DNA from: Akkermansiaceae bacterium
GTDB taxonomy: Bacteria > Verrucomicrobiota > Verrucomicrobiia > Verrucomicrobiales > Akkermansiaceae
Length of the DNA stretch: 9,876 nucleotides
Assembly: GCA_023301545.1 (NCBI GenBank)
Contig: JALZUI010000050.1
Coordinates: 1 to 9,876 of the forward strand
Direction: 5' to 3'
Shown piece after piece: positions 6,567 to 9,876 of the stretch. Both the position numbers and the translations under genes were made by a program. The notes under the pieces are model-generated. The model was given only the letters and a program-made list of their open reading frames with translations. It was not told the DNA's origin and did not search any database. The first letter of the stretch is position 1, and each line of letters opens with the position of its first letter.

Positions 6567-7766
6567 ATGTCAAACTCTTACATATTTTCATCCGAATCAG
6601 TTACCGAAGGTCATCCAGATAAAGTCTGTGATACCGTTTCTGACGCAGTTTTAGACGCTTGTCTAGCACAAGACCCAACTTCTCGCGTTGCTTGCGAAAC
6701 GTTCGTGAAGGATAATCATATTGGAGTCGCTGGAGAAATCACAACTTCTGCCAAGATTGACTACAAGCAAATCATGGAAGATACGATTCGTGAAATCGGC
6801 TATGATAAGTCTTATGCTGATGGAACAGACTTCACATATTCCTGTAACTTTGAAGCTGGAAGCTTAGATAAATACGTTTTTATCGGAGAGCAATCTGCTG
6901 AGATCGCCCAAGGAGTTGACGCCGAGGGAGCTGATGACAAGGAAACGGAAGAGCAAGGAGCTGGTGACCAAGGAATCATGTTCGGATACGCTTGTAATGA
7001 GACTCCAGAGCTAATGCCTGCGCCGATCGCTTACTCCCATGCACTGGCGAAAGAACTCACACGCCTGAGAAAAGACCGCGTATTAACCTGGCTCCGCCCT
7101 GACGCTAAGACTCAAGTTTCAGTAGAGTACATTGATAATAAGCCTACACGCGTAACGGCGATTGTCGTTTCGACCATGCACGCAGAAGAAATTTCAACTC
7201 CACAGATTCGCGAAATCATCAAAAAAGAACTCGTGCAGAAAGTCATTCCTGCCGAGATGCTAACCGACGAAACTGAATACCACATTAACCCTACAGGACT
7301 ATTCATCATCGGTGGACCAGAAGGTGATGCGGGACTTACTGGCCGTAAGATCATCGTTGATACCTACGGAGGAATGGGCCGTCACGGTGGTGGTGCATTC
7401 TCTGGAAAAGATCCTTCTAAGGTTGACCGCTCTGCCGCGTACATGACGCGTTGGGTTGCTAAAAACATCGTCGCGGCGGGATATGCAGATCGTTGTGAGC
7501 TCCAAGTAGCCTATGCAATCGGCTACCCTGAACCGGTTTCTATCCACATCGACACCTTCGGAACGTCCAAGATTGATGAAACTAAGATCGTAGAAGCGGT
7601 AAAACAAGTCTTCTCCTTTAAGCCTGCCGAAATCGTAAAACAACTCAACCTCCTCCGTCCTATCTACGGTAAGTCCACGAACTACGGACACTTCGGCAGA
7701 GAAGATGCGGGTCTTCCATGGGAAGAAACGAATCAAGTTGAAGCGCTTCGCGCAGTTTTAGGTTAA
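6567..7766 (+). CDS. metK: Methionine adenosyltransferase (SAM synthetase)
   Basis: MetK makes S-adenosylmethionine from methionine and ATP, releasing phosphate and pyrophosphate. The 399-residue protein has every expected signature: SVTEGHPDKVCD (11-22, with His16), GAGDQGIMFGYA (131-142) and the P-loop-like GGMGRHGGGAFSGKDPSKVDRSAAY (268-292). The usual C-terminal stretch YGHFGREDAGLPWEETNQ is also present. Length is normal and there is no sign of damage. The ATG at 6567 gives the standard N-terminus, but no Shine-Dalgarno sequence precedes it. A TATAAC at 6555-6560 raises the possibility of a leaderless or very short-leadered transcript. The last codons and stop lie inside the left arm of an inverted repeat around the next gene. 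It forms a SAM-cycle unit with ahcY downstream. Confidence 0.97.
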   Translation: MSNSYIFSSESVTEGHPDKVCDTVSDAVLDACLAQDPTSRVACETFVKDNHIGVAGEITTSAKIDYKQIMEDTIREIGYDKSYADGTDFTYSCNFEAGSLDKYVFIGEQSAEIAQGVDAEGADDKETEEQGAGDQGIMFGYACNETPELMPAPIAYSHALAKELTRLRKDRVLTWLRPDAKTQVSVEYIDNKPTRVTAIVVSTMHAEEISTPQIREIIKKELVQKVIPAEMLTDETEYHINPTGLFIIGGPEGDAGLTGRKIIVDTYGGMGRHGGGAFSGKDPSKVDRSAAYMTRWVAKNIVAAGYADRCELQVAYAIGYPEPVSIHIDTFGTSKIDETKIVEAVKQVFSFKPAEIVKQLNLLRPIYGKSTNYGHFGREDAGLPWEETNQVEALRAVLG

Positions 7767-7786
7767 TCGTTTTAAGTCTTAAGGTC
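7754..7786 (+). repeat. Left inverted-repeat arm flanking the S23-type gene
   Basis: AGTTTTAGGTTA (7754-7765) is the exact reverse complement of TAACCTAAAACT (8173-8184). Pairing continues with GTTTTAAGT (7769-7777) against ACTTAAAAAC (8160-8169), one base bulged. It extends imperfectly through 7786 against 8151-8158. The arm covers the last metK codons and stop and the weak AAGG ahead of the next GTG start. Confidence 0.7.
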
Positions 7787-7795
7787 TCAGATATC

Positions 7796-8143
7796 GTGGC
7801 GTACACAAGTTTTGAAGAATTAGAAGTATGGAAGGAATCTTGCCGATTGTCGGTATCGGTTCACGAACTTTTCTTGGATTCAAAACACTTCGCCATGCGA
7901 GATCAAATTCTTCGATCTGCGATTTCAGTACCATCTAACATAGCAGAAGGTGCTGAACGAGGGTCGGCTAAAGACTTCATTCGATTTCTCCACTACGCTA
8001 AAGGCTCATGTGCTGAACTTAGAACTCAAATCTACCTCTCCACCAGAATGGGATTAATTCTCCCCGAGGACGCCACTCCTCTAACGAATCAGGCCACTAT
8101 GATTTCCAAAAAATTACACAGCCTAATTACCTCACTTTCATAA
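7796..8143 (+). CDS. S23 / 23S rRNA intervening-sequence family four-helix-bundle protein
   Basis: The 115-residue protein matches the S23 (IVP) four-helix-bundle family. It has the N-terminal FEELEVWKESCRLS (6-19), the central MRDQILRSAISVPSNIAEGAERGSAKDFIRFL (34-65), and AKGSCAELRTQIYLSTRMGLI (68-88). The RSAISVPSNIAEG core is nearly diagnostic. Family members were first found inside intervening sequences of 23S rRNA genes and also occur scattered as single genes. Related bundle proteins (Avd) accompany diversity-generating retroelements. The molecular role of the stand-alone proteins is not settled; binding of structured RNA is a common proposal. The start is GTG with a weak AAGG 12 bases upstream. 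The gene lies in the same direction between metK and ahcY, enclosed by inverted repeats, so it looks like an insertion into a SAM-cycle operon. Confidence 0.9.
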   Translation: MAYTSFEELEVWKESCRLSVSVHELFLDSKHFAMRDQILRSAISVPSNIAEGAERGSAKDFIRFLHYAKGSCAELRTQIYLSTRMGLILPEDATPLTNQATMISKKLHSLITSLS

Positions 8144-8150
8144 ATTTACA

Positions 8151-8184
8151 GAACCTAAAACTTAAAAACCAATAACCTAAAACT
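8151..8184 (+). repeat. Right inverted-repeat arm, built from two direct copies
   Basis: AACCTAAAACT occurs twice (8152-8162 and 8174-8184) with an 11-base spacer. The second copy, extended to TAACCTAAAACT (8173-8184), is the exact complement of the arm at the metK end. The first copy and spacer pair with the inner part of that arm. The repeat ends 5 bases before the ahcY ATG and makes up most of the 46-base gap between the two genes. Confidence 0.75.
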
Positions 8185-8189
8185 ACAAT

Positions 8190-9608
8190 ATGTCTGACTA
8201 TAAAGTAAAAGATATCGGCCTTGCTGACTTCGGTCGTAAAGAGCTCGTCGTCGCAGAATCAGAAATGCCAGGACTTATCTCTTCGCGCGAAAAGTACGGT
8301 GCTGAAAAACCACTTGCTGGTGTTCGTGTCGGAGGATCTCTCCACATGACGATCCAAACAGGAGTTCTCATTGAGACCCTTACCGAGCTCGGAGCTGACG
8401 TTCGCTGGTGTTCATGTAATATTTTCTCTACACAAGACCACGCCGCTGCAGCTATTGCTGAAACTGGTGTTCCTGTTTTCGCCTGGAAGGGTGAAACTCT
8501 GGAAGAATACTGGTGGTGTACTTGGAAGATGCTCTGCTTCCCTAATCCTGATGGTGGATTGCCACTAGGACCACAAATGATTGTTGATGACGGTGGCGAC
8601 GCTACTCTTCTCATTCACAAAGGTTACGAACTCGAAAACGGCAGCGATTGGATCAATACGCCATCTGGTTCTACTGAGGAGCAAGTCATCAAGGACCTCC
8701 TTAAGAAAATCCACGCGGAGCACCCTGGAATTTTCCACGCTTGGGTACCTGAACTCAAAGGTGTTTCCGAGGAAACAACCACCGGTGTACACCGCCTCTA
8801 CGCGATGCACAAAGAAGGGAAACTTCTCTTCCCTGCAATCAACGTAAACGACTCCGTAACGAAGTCTAAGTTCGATAACCTTTACGGTTGTCGTGAATCC
8901 CTAATTGACGGAATTAAGCGTGCTACAGATGTTATGATCTCTGGTAAAGTTGGTGTCGTTTGTGGATACGGTGATGTGGGTAAAGGATGTGCTCAAGCTC
9001 TCCGCGCTCACGGTGCACAAGTGATTGTGACCGAAATCGACCCAATCTGTGCTCTACAAGCTGCGATGGAAGGTTTCCGCGTTATGCCGATTGAAGATAC
9101 ACTAGGAACAGGTGACATCTACGTCACCACTACTGGTAACTACGACATCATCACTCTCGCCCACATGGAAGCGATGAAAGATCAAGCGATCGTATGTAAC
9201 ATCGGTCACTTCGATAACGAAATCCAAGTTGAGCCACTCAATGCACGTAAAGATGTTGAGCGTATCAACATCAAGCCACAAGTGGACAAGTACACCTTCC
9301 CTGCAGGAAACAGCATCTTCCTCCTTGCTGAAGGCCGTCTCGTAAACCTTGGTTGTGCTACCGGTCACCCATCATTCGTTATGTCCAACAGCTTCACTAA
9401 CCAGACTCTCGCACAGCTTGAACTTTGGAAGACGAAGGACACACGCGAGATTGGAGTAGAAGTACTACCTAAGGAATTAGACGAAGAAGTCGCTAGACTC
9501 CACCTTGAAAAAATCGGTTGTAAATTGACCAAGCTTAGCAAGGACCAAGCGGACTACATCGGTGTAGATGCAAACGGCCCATACAAGCCAGAGCACTACA
9601 GATATTAA
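8190..9608 (+). CDS. ahcY: Adenosylhomocysteinase (S-adenosylhomocysteine hydrolase)
   Basis: AhcY cleaves S-adenosylhomocysteine to adenosine and homocysteine with bound NAD, removing the product inhibitor of methyltransferases. The 472-residue protein has the substrate region (LHMTIQTGVLIETL, 51-64; CNIFSTQDHAAAAIA, 76-90) and the NAD-binding Rossmann motif VCGYGDVGKGCAQALR (257-272). It also has CNIGHFDNEI (336-345), the GHPSFVMSNSF segment, and the C-terminal KPEHYRY, whose Lys and Tyr reach into the partner subunit's NAD site. It carries the roughly 40-residue insertion (about 148-190) typical of longer bacterial enzymes. ATG at 8190 has no Shine-Dalgarno sequence and follows an inverted-repeat arm. 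It works with metK, two genes upstream, in the SAM cycle. A strong terminator follows. Confidence 0.97.
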   Translation: MSDYKVKDIGLADFGRKELVVAESEMPGLISSREKYGAEKPLAGVRVGGSLHMTIQTGVLIETLTELGADVRWCSCNIFSTQDHAAAAIAETGVPVFAWKGETLEEYWWCTWKMLCFPNPDGGLPLGPQMIVDDGGDATLLIHKGYELENGSDWINTPSGSTEEQVIKDLLKKIHAEHPGIFHAWVPELKGVSEETTTGVHRLYAMHKEGKLLFPAINVNDSVTKSKFDNLYGCRESLIDGIKRATDVMISGKVGVVCGYGDVGKGCAQALRAHGAQVIVTEIDPICALQAAMEGFRVMPIEDTLGTGDIYVTTTGNYDIITLAHMEAMKDQAIVCNIGHFDNEIQVEPLNARKDVERINIKPQVDKYTFPAGNSIFLLAEGRLVNLGCATGHPSFVMSNSFTNQTLAQLELWKTKDTREIGVEVLPKELDEEVARLHLEKIGCKLTKLSKDQADYIGVDANGPYKPEHYRY

Positions 9609-9631
9609 TCCCTCTTCCGGTAAGATTAATC

Positions 9632-9662
9632 AAAAGGCCAGCGCTCTGCTGGTCTTTTTTTT
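9632..9662 (+). terminator. Intrinsic terminator of ahcY
   Basis: AAAAGGCCAGC (9632-9642) pairs with GCTGGTCTTTT (9648-9658), with one G-U pair and a 5-base loop. A run of eight T (9655-9662) starts in the base of the stem. It begins 23 bases after the ahcY stop. The A-run on the left means it may also serve the minus-strand gene that converges from the right. Confidence 0.9.
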
Positions 9663-9684
9663 ATGCCTTCCGTTCCTCCCTAGA

Positions 9685-9876
9685 TTACTCCTCGGAGCGT
9701 TCAGTGCGGAGGTCTTTTACTAGTCGTTTCAGTTCTTGTGTCTTGGCCTTATCCAAAACCAGTGAGCTATATAAGACCGATTCCACCTGCTGAATTAACT
9801 CCTCTTTTCCACTAAGGTTATCGGGCAAGCGCGTGAGCCAGGATTCATAGGGCTCAGAATCTAAACGAGGAGGTAG
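9685..9876 (-). CDS. 3' end of an unidentified gene, truncated by the window edge
   Basis: Reading the minus strand from the right edge, one frame stays open for 63 codons to a TAA at 9685-9687. The peptide contains ESWLTRLPDN, then a helical charged segment (KEELIQQVESVLYSSLVLDKAK), and ends KRLVKDLRTERSEE. It looks like a soluble, probably alpha-helical C-terminus, and I do not recognise a family. Neither other minus-strand frame was examined as a rival. The stop lies a short distance from the facing ahcY terminator, which fits a convergent gene. The start and most of the protein are outside the window. Confidence 0.6.
   Translation of the reverse strand, partial: LPPRLDSEPYESWLTRLPDNLSGKEELIQQVESVLYSSLVLDKAKTQELKRLVKDLRTERSEE

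Noticed and set aside
7299..7736. Long open frame on the minus strand within metK
   Set aside because: It is antisense to conserved metK coding sequence and has no recognisable protein features; it is a by-product of codon usage.
7796..8143. Avd accessory protein of a diversity-generating retroelement
   Set aside because: S23 and Avd share a fold, but no reverse transcriptase, template repeat or variable-repeat target gene is present in the window.
8144..8189. SAH riboswitch ahead of ahcY
   Set aside because: The 46-base AT-rich gap is accounted for by the repeat arm and shows no GC-rich pseudoknot-like structure.

Overview
The window is an ordinary-looking stretch of bacterial chromosome with ten genes and the 3' end of an eleventh. 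It contains no rRNA, tRNA or CRISPR array. Gene starts mostly lack a clear Shine-Dalgarno sequence, and several intergenic gaps are AT-rich. Gene content includes SecG, a bacterial-type SerRS, and metK/ahcY beside an ArsR-methyltransferase regulator. Together with overall protein character this suggests a Gram-negative of the Verrucomicrobiota/PVC type. That placement is an impression from the proteins, not a computed assignment.

Left part (1-3553). secG, with an unusually long acidic tail, ends in a clean intrinsic terminator. Seventeen bases after it comes a rhomboid intramembrane protease with an added N-terminal soluble domain. It converges on serS (seryl-tRNA synthetase, minus strand), and the two share a hairpin terminator. 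A small DUF1232-like membrane protein is divergent from serS and has an inverted repeat just before its start codon.

Middle part (3559-6518, all minus strand). From upstream to downstream these are an ArsR-HTH/SAM-methyltransferase fusion, an orphan OppF/DppF-type ABC ATPase, and an EamA/DMT permease. The ATPase and permease overlap by ATGA and are probably translationally coupled. No permease or binding-protein partner of the ATPase is present.

Right part (6567-9608, plus strand). This is a SAM-cycle block. metK makes S-adenosylmethionine and ahcY hydrolyses the S-adenosylhomocysteine left after methyl transfer. The ArsR-methyltransferase gene is divergent from metK across only 48 bases, which contain a perfect palindrome (ATATCAAGATAT). 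This arrangement matches the SahR-type regulators of the methionine/SAM cycle known from Proteobacteria.

Between metK and ahcY sits a gene for an S23 / 23S-rRNA-intervening-sequence four-helix-bundle protein. It is enclosed by inverted repeats: 12 bp perfect at the outer ends, extending imperfectly to about 33 bp. One arm covers the metK stop codon, and the other ends 5 bases before the ahcY start. This looks like an intervening-sequence-type cassette placed inside an mRNA operon rather than inside 23S rRNA, and it is the most interesting item here. ahcY ends at a strong terminator that faces the tail of an unidentified minus-strand gene running off the right edge.
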